Notes under the pieces: model-generated | Told to the model about the DNA's origin: nothing | Databases searched by the model: none | The model's input: only the letters and a program-made list of their open reading frames with translations | Shown here: piece after piece, positions 11,581 through 24,100 of the stretch | Numbering within the stretch: the stretch's first letter is position 1 | Layout of the letters: each line of letters starts with the position of its first letter | Translations under genes and position numbers: made by a program | Assembly: GCF_024868665.1 (NCBI RefSeq) | Contig: NC_079900.1 | Coordinates: 21,970,164 to 22,034,163 of the forward strand | DNA length: 64,000 bases | From: Triplophysa rosa | Taxonomy: Eukaryota; Chordata; Actinopteri; Cypriniformes; Nemacheilidae | Direction of reading: 5' to 3'

Positions 11581-13072
11581 TGCTACTTTGGGGGGAACCG
11601 CAGCCATGCCGGTGTAGTGCTTCTGGGCTATTGTGTGTGAGTGTTCTTGATAATGAGTTGATAAAGGTTTGATCAGATACAGGAAGGCACGGCCCACATC
11701 CCACGACGGGATCTCAGGTATGAAGAGGTGTCGTCTGCCCGGACGAGGTTAAAGGGGACCTACGTGGCAGAATACACGCAGGAAACACCCTCCGTCTTGC
11801 TCGATTCTTAGTTCTACACGTCACCGCTGTTTATAATGGTAGCTATTTTGAAAGGTCTGTTCTGTTGAGTTCTTATCGAACATATTTCCCTGAGGTATGC
11901 GCTTTTGGGCTTATTTTCTTTGATAATGAGGTGTGAACGTTTTTTCACAGACTGCTATTAAGACGCTACTGTTTGTAAAAAGTGAGCGAGAGTGAACAGA
12001 TATGAAAGGATTTAAAATGCAGAGAGAGCCTGCTTCAGCAGTCAACGTGTAAACAAAACTCACACTGTTTACTAATGGACGTTCCTGAATTTACTCAACA
12101 TGATTCATCATCGCATGTTTTCCAGCTACAAAGAGTTTGATTTTCATCAAAATTCAATAACTTTATGTAAAAGCCCTGTGGTACATTTAACATTTCCTCT
12201 TGACTTAAACACATCAAACACAGTAAAATGACTTGCGAACAGTGTTTAATGTTGACAAAGCCCAGTCTAAAGATGCACTGCTGTCACATTTTGTAATTTA
12301 TTTCATTGCCTGTTATTCATCACAGTTGTCTTGGACTTACGTATATTATATTATTTGTATACAAGTAGATTTTATTAGGTGCCGCACACATGGAGGACAC
12401 GCACATGATGGAATGAAGTTTGCATGAACTGCACATCTGCAGCAGAGGGACTGTGGGGTTTGGTGGCGTGGTTGTCGTGTTTTTGCTCTCGCCATCGTTA
12501 TTCCAGCAGGCACTGCATGTCTAAACATGCTAAAGTTTTTCACTTGTACAGATTTGGACTAGAACATATGCTTTACAGAAGCTTTAGAGGAAAACCTGTT
12601 GTCAAAAGTGACCCTATTTCCTTTATTAACGTCTCTGATTTTACATGACAACATATTTTTAAGTGATCATAAAAGGCTATTGTCGATGTAATAACCTTTT
12701 TTACCATTGTAATTAAATTAAAATGGATGAAACCATCTTGTCCCAAATTTGATAAGTTTTATTCAGTACAAGTTTTATTGTTCTTATTAAATGTTATTGC
12801 ATTTTTGTTTCATTTAATTAAAAAGTCGAACTCAACATAAAATATATTTCTTGTTCATTTTCATAATCTGACATGTTTTAGCGTGAAACACAAATATTAA
12901 ATTAAGCACTTTGTTGTGAGTTTATTGGACCATATACAGTATATATACAGTATATATATATGACAGGGGTGGGAGGGTAGAGGATGACCAATGAGAGAAA
13001 AAATGTTAGTGCTGAACACTTAAATGGAATAATATAGAGAATTGAAAGTGAATTGTGGATATGAAGACCGGG
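11581..13072. other. Gene-free stretch with a short TATATACAG repeat
   Basis: Nothing coding was recognised. The words ATATACAGTATATATACAG at about 12931-12960 form a short tandem tract. Confidence 0.45.
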
Positions 13073-13513
13073 GGCCTCATTTATAAAAAACGTGCGTACG
13101 CACAGATTTGATCGTAAAGTGTGCGTATGCAAAAATACACGACAATGTTCATATTTATAAAAACGGTCTTTCGTAGAAAAGTGCTTAGCGCCACGTCAGG
13201 GTCTGAGCAGACGTACGCACTTTTGCTTGTCCGAGTGCTGCAGGTTTTTGGAAATATAAGTCATTCTTGCTGCTCGTAAAGGATTTGGACGTTGACAGGT
13301 GCTCTTTCATATATCAATGACATTAATTAGACATCATAGCTGCGCGCAATTTCACGATCATTTGCAATTTATAGACTTCACATCTGATAGAGAGGCGTAC
13401 ACGCGTTTTCTGTGCGTACGTTCGTTCTATGAATCACACGTATACGCACTTTGAGAAATGATCGTAAAATCTAATTTAGGACGGTTTCTACTCAACATTT
13501 TATAAATGAGGCC
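13073..13513. mobile_element. Palindromic MITE with GGCCTCATTTATAAA ends
   Basis: The left GGCCTCATTTATAAAAAACG is mirrored by the right TTTTATAAATGAGGCC. Inside each end the GCGTACGCAC motif recurs (TGCGTACGCACAG on the left; TGTGCGTACG and TATACGCAC on the right), so the arms pair for much of their length. No coding capacity is present. This is a widespread type of vertebrate foldback repeat. Confidence 0.75.
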
Positions 13514-14379
13514 GCAGGAATGTAAATACTATCAATTTTAATGTCAGGTTAACTTTAATTGCTTTACGTATGATGTTTCCTGTCGGCTTTAAAGCAGCAG
13601 GTTTATTATTATGTAGTTATTACGTACTCCTAATCTCTGCCGATTCAGAGCTTCAGGATTGTGGGGCAGAATGAAGGCCGTTGAAGGAGTCATAGTAGTA
13701 AAACAAGTCGAGTGAAGTACATTACAAGAGCACATGTAAAAGAGCAGGGCTATACATTATGGAACATGTACACTACACGTCAGGTATGAAAAATGCACCC
13801 TGGTAACAACATTGTGAAACAAAACAGCCACAAAACCATAGTCACATTCCTTCCCATCCCAGTGCCCCACACCCGAAGCCCCCCTACACCCCAGCATCAG
13901 CCAACCGCAGAGCTCAGCCCCCTCTCTCGTCCCTCATACCGGCCCTCCACTCATGCCTTTACTGCTCTCTCTCTCTTTCACTTCACTTTATCTCTCTCTC
14001 CCTCCCTCACTCACTCTCTCACTCTGATCTTGGCTGCCTTTTATTCTGCTCCCTCACTCTGGAAGTACACTGGAGGAGAAAAAAGGGGAATGAGAAAGAA
14101 AAGCAAAGCCTCCTCTGTTTCTCACACTTTGCCAGATTCTATCTCACCAGGAATCGCAATGGTAGCACGACCACAGAAAAAAACAAAACACTCCCCTGCA
14201 CTCGAAAAGAGAGATTGAGAAGTGTAGATAATGGATGGCCGATGTTCGTTTCCCAAAAGTACTGCTTTTTGTGTTCGTGATGACACGTCTCAGCGCTTTT
14301 GAACTGAATTGTATGGCTTAAACATTCATCAAATAAAACAACAAGCCACAAGCGTCCTCAAGACCCTTCGAAAAAAGAA
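13514..14379. other. Gene-free stretch with CT-rich tract
   Basis: A pyrimidine-rich tract (CTCTCTCTCTC and CTCCCTCCCTCACTC words) lies at about 13960-14035. The 141-codon frame across it is driven by this simple sequence and is not credible as protein. Confidence 0.5.
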
Positions 14380-14620
14380 GTTTATCCAAGTGTGCTATTA
14401 GCGTTATTATTTTAAACTGAAAATAAGAAATCTACTTTATGTACTTCAAAAATATATTTAAAACGACACTTACCTGTGAGTATACTTGACTTATACTGAC
14501 CAAATGTCCAAATGTATACTTGTAATCTACCTTTTGATCAAGATCAAAAATCTACTAAAAGTACAGTTAAAGCTTTGTCTACAAGTATAAAAATGAATGC
14601 CAAAATAGTAACATTTATGC

Positions 14621-14963
14621 TTAAAGGTCCAATGCGGGATTTTTTTGGTGGGTCTATTGACAGAAATGCAATTTCATATCTATATCTTCAGAGGTGTATA
14701 AAGACCTTACATAATGAAGCGTTATGTTTTTATTACCTTAGAATGAGCTATTTCTATCTACATACAGTCCCCTTCTACAGTAGCCCTAAAGGGACAAACT
14801 GCACTACAGAGTGCATTTCATAAATACGTTATCTCCTTCGGCAAAGAAGAGAAAACATGAAAACGTCTTAGTTCTTTGACAGCCGCCGTAGTGCTTCAAA
14901 AGGGAGGGGTTGAGTGAGCCATAGGACTAGATGCTGCTAAATTTAATACACTGGACCTTTAAA
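14621..14963 (+). repeat. Dispersed repeat ending ACACTGGACCTTTAA, copy B
   Basis: The ends are TTAAAGGTCCAATG and ACACTGGACCTTTAAA, which form a short terminal inverted repeat. The interior matches 5136-5518 in reverse orientation, including GACAGAAATGCAATTTCATA and ATAAAGACCTTACATAATG. No coding capacity is present. It ends 5 bp before the target duplication of the neighbouring LTR. Confidence 0.7.
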
Positions 14964-14974
14964 ATATACTTTAG

Positions 14975-15502
14975 TGTCATGATTCTGCACTCTCTTGTCA
15001 CGCTTTTTGAGCCTTGAGGCAGGATCATGACAGACCCACGTGTTTCATATGGAGAGAGGTATTTTTTGTCCTTATGGCTTTCCATACACTCTCTCCGGTC
15101 TCATCTCTGTTCCTGCCCTCTCGTCTCCTCATTATTGCTCGTTTATTGTTTCATGCCCTTCACCTGTTACCCTCTAGATTTTATCCCGTACTTAATGCCC
15201 CTGTGTCTTCTGTCGGATCATTTTGTGATGTTGTCCTTGTCACCTGCCTTGTCCTGTATTGCTACGTAAGTCTAGCTAGTTATTTGTAGTCATGTCTAGT
15301 GTTGTATTTAGTCTGGTCTAGTTTAGTGTAGTCAGTTTATGTTCCTGTGTACCCTTCCTGTTCCTACCCTTGCTGTTCTGTTGTTTTACCCCCTCGTGGG
15401 TTTTTGTTTCATGTTTTGTATTTGTTTTTAAGATCCTTGTTTACCCCTTACCCGCTGTCTGCGCTTGGGTCCGCTGTCCTTGTTCCCTCACCGTTCCTGA
15501 CA
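14975..15502 (+). mobile_element. Solo LTR (Gypsy/ERV-type), 528 bp
   Basis: It begins TGTCATGATTCTGC and ends TTCCTGACA, the TG...CA ends of a long terminal repeat. It is flanked by a perfect 6-bp direct repeat CTTTAG (14969-14974 and 15503-15508). It aligns along its length with the LTR at 34080-34583, for example at CTCTGTTCCTGCCCT, GCCCCTGTGTCTTCTGTC and CCTTACCCGCTGTCTGCG. No internal retroelement region is attached, so the element has been reduced to one LTR by recombination. It contains promoter-like and TTGTTTTTAAG-type sequence near the 3' part. The superfamily is inferred from LTR form only. Confidence 0.75.
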
Positions 15503-15600
15503 CTTTAGTATACTTGAAGTGCAAAAATAATATTAAAACTGTTATATATACATACTGTGTATATATAATATATATATATATATTTATATATATACATAAT

Positions 15601-15834
15601 GTGGCGGATTCCCAGACAGGGTTTAAGTCTAGTCCCAGACTAATTTAAATGTTAGATGTTTCTTGATCGAAAACAACTTGCAATGGCATATCTTAAAATA
15701 TATCTGTGTGATTGTTTTGTCTCAAGATGTACACCGTTTTTTAGTAAATTATGTTTTTAAAAATGACTTAAATATCCTAATTTAACTAAGGCCTAGTCCT
15801 GGTTTAAAATAATCCCTGTCCGGGAAACTGCCCC
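15601..15834. mobile_element. Palindromic MITE with CCCAGACAGGG ends
   Basis: The left GTGGCGGATTCCCAGACAGG is mirrored on the right by CCTGTCCGGGAAACTGCCCC. The pairing continues inward (TAGTCCCAGACTAA against AGGCCTAGTCCTGG). It is 234 bp long with no coding capacity. It sits within the AGTATACTT-type repeat. Confidence 0.7.
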
Positions 15835-16370
15835 ATAAAGTCTACAATCATACAGTTTAAGAACCACTAAACTAATACTGTGTAGATTACTGAGAGTATA
15901 CTTCAGAAATAGAATAGAACTTTATTGTCACAGTTTAGGAACAATGAAATACAGTTTAGCAGCTCTTCTGGATGACAGGTGAATAATTATGAAGTTATAA
16001 GAAATAGAAATTAAGTTAATTTAAGTTAAATGTAAGAGCAGCCAAAGAGCTATATAGTTTATGAAAGTCATCTTATAAACAAAAAAAATGTGCTACACGT
16101 ATTGAACTATCAGTATACCTTTATGTTTACTTGTAAAAAATTGCACTACAAAACAAAAAAACAGTTTTAAACTAAATTGCATGCAAAGTTGACCCCTCTC
16201 ACACTTACATTATACGTAAAAGTATACTTATAATACTTATAGTACGCTTACTACTAAAATGAAACATTTATGTTAGTTTCCTTTCTCCACAAAGAACACT
16301 TAAAAACATACTTGAACTTCACTACTTGAACTATGAAGTATACTTCATGAAATAAATTTGAACACTGAGG

Positions 16371-16809
16371 TATGTATTATTTATTATTAGTGTTAATCAC
16401 AACTTCATGTTGTTTTTGGTTGTCAAGTAACGTCAAACCTTTTAATATCAAATTTGCGATTCTTGTGATACAAGATTTTTGTTAGACCCCTCCAAAAATA
16501 TCCAGTTTACAATTCAAATAATTTAAAATACTTACTACACGGTTGTATTATATATTGAATAATGATCTGTCACTTTAATCACAGAAAAATTTCAAAAATT
16601 ATGCATGCAATGAACTGATGATTATATATCTCTGCCCAACCAAAATATGTGATTTCCCAGTCGAACCAGTCTAGTACCGAAAAAGTTAATAATTTTTTCT
16701 TATGCATCAGCACAAGAGCTCATGAAACTCACACGGGTTGTGTAGTTTTGTTTCAGCGCGTGTGGGTGGACGTGTGGCTAGTTCTGCCATTACAGAGACC
16801 AAAATGAGA
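16371..16809. other. Gene-free stretch beyond the putative 3' end of the gene
   Basis: AT-rich DNA with no recognised exon or repeat boundary. Confidence 0.4.
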
Positions 16810-18008
16810 TACAAAGATCGAACATTCATTTTATTGGTTTGGTTTATTAATACAGTGGTTATTTTAGCCTCGCGGGCTTTCACAGGGAAACCAACACATG
16901 AAATTAAAGTAGATAAGTAGAATATAGCTTTCTGTCAACTCTGGCTCAGTCACTAGTCTCTTTAACAATTAGAACAACTCTTCGTACCTGATCAACACGG
17001 AACAATAAAAACATATATCTACAACGACAAAAAAACTTAAAAAACAGATACTAATACTTTTAAAAATCTGGATAGTTTATAAAATGATTTATGTACATAC
17101 ATTCTGAATAATTATAATCTGGGGGAAAAACACACAGACGCAATAACACAAATACATGGCACTGACCGCAGGAAGAGAGTAAAACACTGATTAAACAAGA
17201 TCAAATATAAAATATTATCTTTAGTCATTAGAAAGTTCCATAGTGTCATTCAAGTGCTATGAGTAGTAAAGGATACACAGGTATAGAGCCCCTCATTATG
17301 CAGACGGGGGGTTTCAGTCACTCTGTAGTCTCATTTGTGCGGCGAAAGTGGTTAATACACGAATGTCAAGCTTAATTGCATTAGCATTAAATCAAAAGTT
17401 GTGCTTTTATATAAACAGAGGGTGTCTAGAGTCAGCACCACTATGATTGTGCAACAGCGCACTAGAGAGGAGAGTCAGGGTAGGTCCATTCGCCAACAGA
17501 CTGGGTGTGGTCGAAACGCATGTTTTGATTGGTTCATTGTCTCGTCCAATGGCACGAATCAGTTCATCAGACCGGTGGGCATCTAACATTCGACACGAAC
17601 TAAATAGCTTGACACGTCAATGTCAAAAGTCTCTATTAGAGTCACATATGGTGAGAAAGAATGAGCCGTTGTGTTAAATCGCTGACTACAGAACAAACCT
17701 GGGCTACAGGTGACATAAAACAACAATTATTAGCAGCTTCAACTATAACATATCTGAAAAATATAAAGGATAAACTTTTTATATAAAAATAACTTTTGTC
17801 TATGGAGGGTTGATATGTCGCGGACGGGTTCGATGAAGAGTTAGATACTTATATAACTGTTCTTCTCTTTTGCCTGGCAGGAAATGGAGACTAGTCCAAA
17901 GTTCTTAGTTGCGTTCATCTTCTTCACTTAAAGCATCGCATTTCTTCTCTCATTCAGTAACAATCTTTCTCGAGTCTCTCAGGTGTCTCTATGTGCGGGT
18001 GTGCTCTG
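16810..18008 (-). other. plpp3: Probable 3' UTR of the lipid phosphate phosphatase gene
   Basis: The sequence after the stop codon (18009-18011) shows no clear transposon boundary for about 1.2 kb, in contrast to its surroundings. The first AATAAA signals on the minus strand after the stop are at 16843-16848 and 16830-16835, so cleavage would fall near 16810. The length fits a PLPP3-type transcript. The extent is inferred, since no transcript is available here. Confidence 0.4.
16830..16848 (-). terminator. Two candidate polyadenylation signals
   Basis: AATAAA occurs twice on the minus strand, at 16843-16848 and 16830-16835. They are the first such hexamers downstream of the phosphatase stop codon at 18009. 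Confidence 0.4.
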
Positions 18009-18110
18009 TTAGCAGACCGTCTGCTCGCTGGACAGGGGGCTCTCCAGAGACAGACTCATGGGAGAAAGGTCTGCACGTGACGTCTTAAACATGGACGAGA
18101 TGTAAAAGGC
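18009..18110 (-). CDS. plpp3: plpp3-like exon 6 (residues 290-322) and stop
   Basis: It encodes the end of the last membrane segment (AFYISSMFK) and a short serine-rich cytosolic tail ending SSEQTVC, then TAA at 18009-18011. The acceptor TGGTCGCAG precedes GCCTTTTAC. The tail is much shorter than and different from that of human PLPP3, which is usual for this region. Confidence 0.88.
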   Translation of the reverse strand, partial: AFYISSMFKTSRADLSPMSLSLESPLSSEQTVC

Positions 18111-21100
18111 CTGCGACCACAAACAATAAAAAAGATAAAGTGACTTAATAAACAATGCATTAAAAAACTGATGGGTCATAACTAGAATTGCCACCAACCT
18201 CTATAATACGATATTGAAATAAGACTTTTCACATTTAGATTTATTCAAGCAGTCATTCGTAGCTATTTTACAACTTGGCTAATTCGTATGAATTTGTACG
18301 ATGTACATCATACAAAAACATGATTATTAGAAAAAAGCAATACAGAAGCCCCTCCCCAAACCCCACCCCTAAACGTCACTGGCACGACAGCAAATTGTAC
18401 TAACATGTACGAATACGATTTAGCTACTTCATTCAATAGTTACGAATTTCTGCGAGATTGTGTTGTTTAATGATAAACTTCCTGATTTTTCACCCCATCA
18501 CAAATTTTCATAAATCAGTGACAAATATTTGTGCTGTCGTTGTTGCTTGGAATTGAGATCAAGTTTTATTTACTTAAAATTTTATTTAATTTATTTTTAC
18601 TATTACACTATTTGTGTTCACTTTGTGTCCTGTGTGAAATCTGAGCAATCTCTTTCTTACCACCCAGTAAGCCGTGAGTCCTCCCTGCAGGAATCCAGTC
18701 AGGACGTCAGTGGGATGATGGCGGTAGTCAGAAATGCGGCTGAGTCCTGTGTACACTGCTAACATCACCAACATGAACTGCAGTAATGGTCGCAGGAGCC
18801 GCGCCCCTCTCCATGACAACCGCGCCTGCAGGTAGAACTGCACAAAGAGAGGAAGTCTGAGAAATGATTAACATACATGCTGATAAAAACAGTGATAAAT
18901 AAAGCTTACAGGGTGTGCGTCTGCATGTGTGTGTGTTGTTTCTGAGCAAGTCGTACTTTAGAAGACCAATTTATCGGATGTTTGCTAAATCTCTAAACTT
19001 CCATTAAAGAATGACTTTACGAAGCTAGTGTTGTGAGTTTTGTGAGCTGGTTTTTATTTAGTTAGACTATTTCGAGAACAGTCTTGGACCAGAAAAAACT
19101 TTACTAATACTCCAGCTGGTTTTTAAGAGATGGAGGCTGGTTCACGAGCCAATGACTAATGAATTCTCGTCATCTTAGATGACGTATGTTAGACGGCTTG
19201 GGCGGAGCATCCGTTAACTCCTCCCCTTCAACTGTCAGTCTGCTGCCAGTTCCATTTCAAAATGCAACGGCTGTTTTTATACATCCAATCAAATCGCAGA
19301 GAAAGACGAAAGCCACGCCCACTCTTTTTCTCATTCCAAATTTAATTTCACTCTGAAATGTATCAGAATACCCTGTTGAAAAAACCAGCACATGCTGGTT
19401 TGGTATGTTTTGATGCTGTTTTGTGCTGGTTTAAGCTGGTCATGTGCTGGTCCTTAGCTGTTCATGTGCTGGTCCTGGTCATGTGCTGGTCCTTAGCTGG
19501 TCATGTGCTGGTCCTTAGCTGGTCATGTGCTGGTCCTTACCTGGTCATGTGCTGGTCCTTAGCTGGTCATGTGCTGGTCCTTAGCTGTTCATGTGCTGGT
19601 CCTTAGCTGTTCATGTGCTGGTCCTTAGCTGTTCATGTGCTGGTCCTTAGCTGTTCATGTGCTGGTCCTTAGCTGTTCATGTGCTGGTCCTTAGCTGTTC
19701 ATGTGCTGGTCCTTAGCTGTTCATGTGCTGGTCCTTAGCTGTTCATGTGCTGGTCCTTAGCTGTTCATGTGCTGGTCCTTAGCTGTTCATGTGCTGGTCC
19801 TTAGCTGTTCATGTGCTGGTCCTTAGCTGTTCATGTGCTGGTCCTTAGCTGTTCATGTGCTGGTCCTTAGCTGTTCATGTGCTGGTCCTTAGCTGTTCAT
19901 GTGCTGGTCCTTAGCTGTTCATGTGCTGGTCCTTAGCTGTTCATGTGCTGGTCCTTAGCTGTTCATGTGCTGGTCCTTAGCTGTTCATGTGCTGGTCCTT
20001 AGCTGTTCATGTGCTGGTCCTTAGCTGTTCATGTGCTGGTCCTTAGCTGGTTTAAGCTGGTCAAACCAGCATGAAAACATACCTAACCCAAAATATGCTG
20101 TTTTTTTCAACAGGGTACGGAAGTAAAAACGATCGCAACTTCTGGTTCACAGGGACTTTAATGCATTTTACCATGTCTAAATCAATTCAACAAAATTGTG
20201 CAGACATGTTTTAGGCTGTGTCTGCCAGAATAGTAATTCTAATTGTCTCAAGAACAATAGATGAAACTAACAGGGAAATCCCCATATAAATAGCTAGGTA
20301 GACATGTGTTTTGTGTGGCAGGAATCTACTACGATTCCTGTTTCTCCACCCCAGTAGTGAAAGTGAGTAACACAAAAAAAATAAAGCGTGTTAGCATGTG
20401 TACTGCCCGACAAACTAGCCCTGCCACACTACGAAAGTCACCAATAAGAAATATGAGGGTCAAAGGTCACAGCAGAATACAGGCTGTAGGTGGATACTTT
20501 ACGGATATATGTTGCGTAATTGACCGTGGAACATTCCAGACTTTGAGGGTCCCCCCCGTCACAGGTGTTTGGCTTCCTGCAGTAAAGCCCATAGCAGCTG
20601 GTTTCAGAGCTGAAGCATGTGGCTGCAGGTCAGGCATGCAACACACATGCAACAGTGCGGCCACTGGACAGAGCAGAGAGAGAAAGCAGGCACAGAGAGG
20701 CACAAAGAGCCTGGCATGGCTTTTCCGTTGCTCACCAGCTCTTTTCTCTCTTTCTAATGAGTGCCAAAGGGGCGTCCCTCTTTAAGAGCGGGCAGCGGTC
20801 CCATGAATTCAATCAGCTGAATGGTAAAAACTGCTTGTTTTTCTACATTTTCCCGCCGTTCCGAATGCGAGATTGGCACACGAGACGTAAATTCTGATAA
20901 GGTTTGCGGGACGGCTGAGCGAGTGCTATTGAATGTCAAGCTTTATGATGGTTTGTGAGCGTTTTGTCATTTTTCCCCTTATTGTGCCCCTCCCCAGGCC
21001 ATAACAGAGAGGAAGAGAGAGAGAGAGGGTTTTAGCTGAAAGAAGCCTGTCTATCTCTCAGCAGGCCAAACCTCCCCCCTCCTCGACCCAACCCACAACT

Positions 21101-24100
21101 GAACAAGGCCTCTTCTGTCTCTGGCTTGCTTTTCACGCTCTCTCCCCCTCTCTGCACTCATCTATTCATCAGGACTCTGGAGAACTTTCCCTCTTTCACT
21201 CCAGCCTTTCTTTCCCGTTTGAAGCAAGATGCCTTTGGGAGTTTTCTGCTTTCTCAGAGCTTTCTGACAGTCTATCTGTGTGTGTGCATATGTTTGTGAG
21301 CAGAAGTTCGACTCTTTCCCGTCAGTAGGATTTTTTGGCATCTTCCCACGTGGAAGTAAAGCCTGACAGCAAGCGCAAGCGCAGGCGCTCGGCGATATCT
21401 TGACTTGTGTTTGAGTGGTAAACATGTGGCCACACACAGCGATACTCACCGTCAGGTAGAGCATGGTGTACATGGCGAAAGATGCATGGCCCGAGAAGAA
21501 GGACTTTCTGTTAGAGAAGAGCAATAGGGAAAAATTACCAACCAAATGTCACAAATCATTCAACTGCTGAACTGGTTTATGGGTCATAACATCGTCTGGA
21601 TGATGTGATGTTAGGTAAACACAATTTTTTGGAGAAATAATATTTTGAGCTTATTCAGTAAAATGGAAACAAAACAGATACGAGTGCTAAAATTCAAATA
21701 TGGCAATACGTCAATAACTTCAGATCTCATTGATTCTCATGTCTCTCGTGTCATATGATATTTTGTCATGAACCATGAGAGAATGTTTGATATTTTTTTA
21801 TATTAAAAAAAAAACTGTTCAACTGAAGAAAGGGTGGATAAATTATAAAAATTGTCATGAATGAACAGCAACAAATGTATCCTTTGCAAAGAAGGCAATC
21901 CCAGAATGCTTTGCAATGAGCTCATGAAATGGATAAATTACCCCAAAAAGAAAATTCATTCATTACCTAGTTACGCTCTGCAGAACACAAAAGAAGATAT
22001 TTTGAAGAAAGTCGTAACCAAACAACACTGAACCCCACTGACATCCATTGTATGGACACAAAACCACAGACATTTCTCAAAATATCTTTCCGCAGAAGTC
22101 ATATACATGTTTTAAACAACATGAGAGTGAATAAATAATGACAGAATTTTCATTTTTGTGTGAATTAGTTGCAAAAAAGTTCTACTTTGAATTTGATGCA
22201 GTCTTAATAGGTAGCTGTCTATGTAAGTAGTCAGCAAGTCAGCTCACTATATTTCATCATCTCTGTTTTCTCCCTCCCATTATACAAACCCTTGCTCTCC
22301 ACTGACCTGGCCTCCTCCACCATCTTGGGGGTGTTCCTGCAGTTGACCTCTGATACGTAAGTTCCGGGTGTGCAGTTGAGCGAAGCGTAGGTCACTTTGC
22401 ACACCGATAAGAAGTGTGGACGGAGTCGGCCCACGCTCAGCTTTGCCATGTTGGTCAAAGATTGCCCCACGCAGCAGCCAAACAGGAAGCTGCCCAGCTC
22501 TTTGTACAGGCAGGACACGTAGCGGTTCCGCACGAATGCCCGGGAGTGCACGCCTCTGAATCGCACCCGGTAGCACTCCCCAACAGCAATCTAAGACAGA
22601 GGCATACCGCTGAGATTACAGCCATGCAACGGCGAGTTTACTACTACAATGCCCATGAAGCATAAAGTATGTTCACGAACAATCATGAATAATTCACAGC
22701 GAAACAGGCTCTGTTGTTTAATGAAAGTGGATGGAAAGAGCTGATCAATGGCCTTGAGTAACAGGAGAACCGTGGGCTTGTGTTGCTGCGGACAGGAAGT
22801 CTCTTAAGGCCTTCATTCAAGTCATACAATATCATCTATATGTGTGTGTGTGTCAGGCATGTGTAACGTCATATATTTTTAGAATTGACCAATCGGCGGG
22901 TTGTCTAAATGACTTGTTGGTCTCCAGGAAGTCCTATATAAATAGTCTGGTTTAGAGTCATGTTCACCAGACACATATCAGATGTGTTTATTGGAAACCG
23001 TAGTTGACTTCAAATTAGGGCTGCAGCTATCGATTCTTTTACTAATCGAGTATTCTACTGATTTTCCATCGATTAATCGGGTATTCGGATAATAAGTACT
23101 TTTTCTTTATTAAAAAGCAATACTAAATATACAAGAGAAAATAAGACAGGTCTCTTAAAATGAGTAAAACAACTAATTTGTTTCCTTTTTAGAACAATTA
23201 GTTTTTATTGCTGAAATAGCATACATTAATATCTGTGAAAACTAAACCCATTTAGTACATTCCATTGCCATATTAAATTCAAAATGCAATATAATACAAA
23301 TATATAACTAAGAAACATGAATAAAAATGGAAATAATAATTTCAAACAATAGCCTACGACTTTTATTTTGGCAGGTTGTCAGAAGACGCTTATTTTTTAG
23401 TATGTCTGTTTCTTCACTCAAACAATAACATGTTTGTGAAATAAACTCTCTGCGCAACTCTGGAGGTGAAGTTCATGTCCTCATTCAGCGCAGACGCAGA
23501 CAAATTCATGAGCATCACGCGTGTAGCACGTTAAACTGTGCAGTTCATTCACTCAGACACGCAGACCAGACAGATGACATGTGTAAATAACAGGATTCGG
23601 CGTCCACTAGTCCGCATCTAGTTTGATGGACTCAATGCAGCCGTAAAACAAGTTTCACTCGTAAAATAGACTAAAACTAAGTAAAATATCAGTTCACCAT
23701 TTCAATAAGCTATTAGGGCTGTGACGGTGGCAGTTTTTTTTTACCACCGCGGTGGTAATAGACAAATCGACCGCGGTGGTGCGGTGGTTGAGAAATATAT
23801 ATTATTTATATAAATAATATTTATATTATTATATTTGCGTGTAGCAACCACATGACGAGTGGAAGAGAAATATAGATCTTATTTAAATACTTGAAATTGT
23901 TAAATAATTTAAAGATGATATCTGAAATAAATGAGGATGAAACATCCGTCAATGTTTAACGCGCAAATCCATCAGTGAAACGGCCACACTACAGCATATA
24001 AAACATTTAAATAAACATCAGTAAATAATGAAAACTTAAATGATATAAGAAAGCTAAATACTAAATAAGAAAGCTCTTGTTGCAGTAACTTCAGTCAGTG

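Larger units (their letters stand above)
14380..16370. repeat. AAGTATACTT-rich repeat broken by three later insertions
   Basis: The outer parts (14380-14620, 15509-15600, 15835-16370) are rich in the palindromic word AGTATACTT and its variants. They share TATACTTGAAGTGCAAAAAT with the reverse strand of 62943-63590. Between them lie a GGTCCA-ended repeat (14621-14963), a solo LTR (14975-15502) and a palindromic MITE (15601-15834), each with its own boundaries. Order inferred: the host repeat came first, the others later. Confidence 0.5.

Noticed and set aside
13793..14218. 141-codon plus-strand frame
   Set aside because: It is driven by a CT-rich simple tract (Ser/Leu/Pro runs). No known domain, splice logic or partner exons are visible.
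19358..19606. Open frame reading a Cys-Trp-Ser-Leu repeat
   Set aside because: It is the translation of the 22-bp minisatellite. The period is not divisible by three, so the frame has no protein meaning.
20306..20785. 159-codon plus-strand frame in intron 4
   Set aside because: It lies antisense to the gene, is overlapped by open frames on the other strand, and has no family resemblance.
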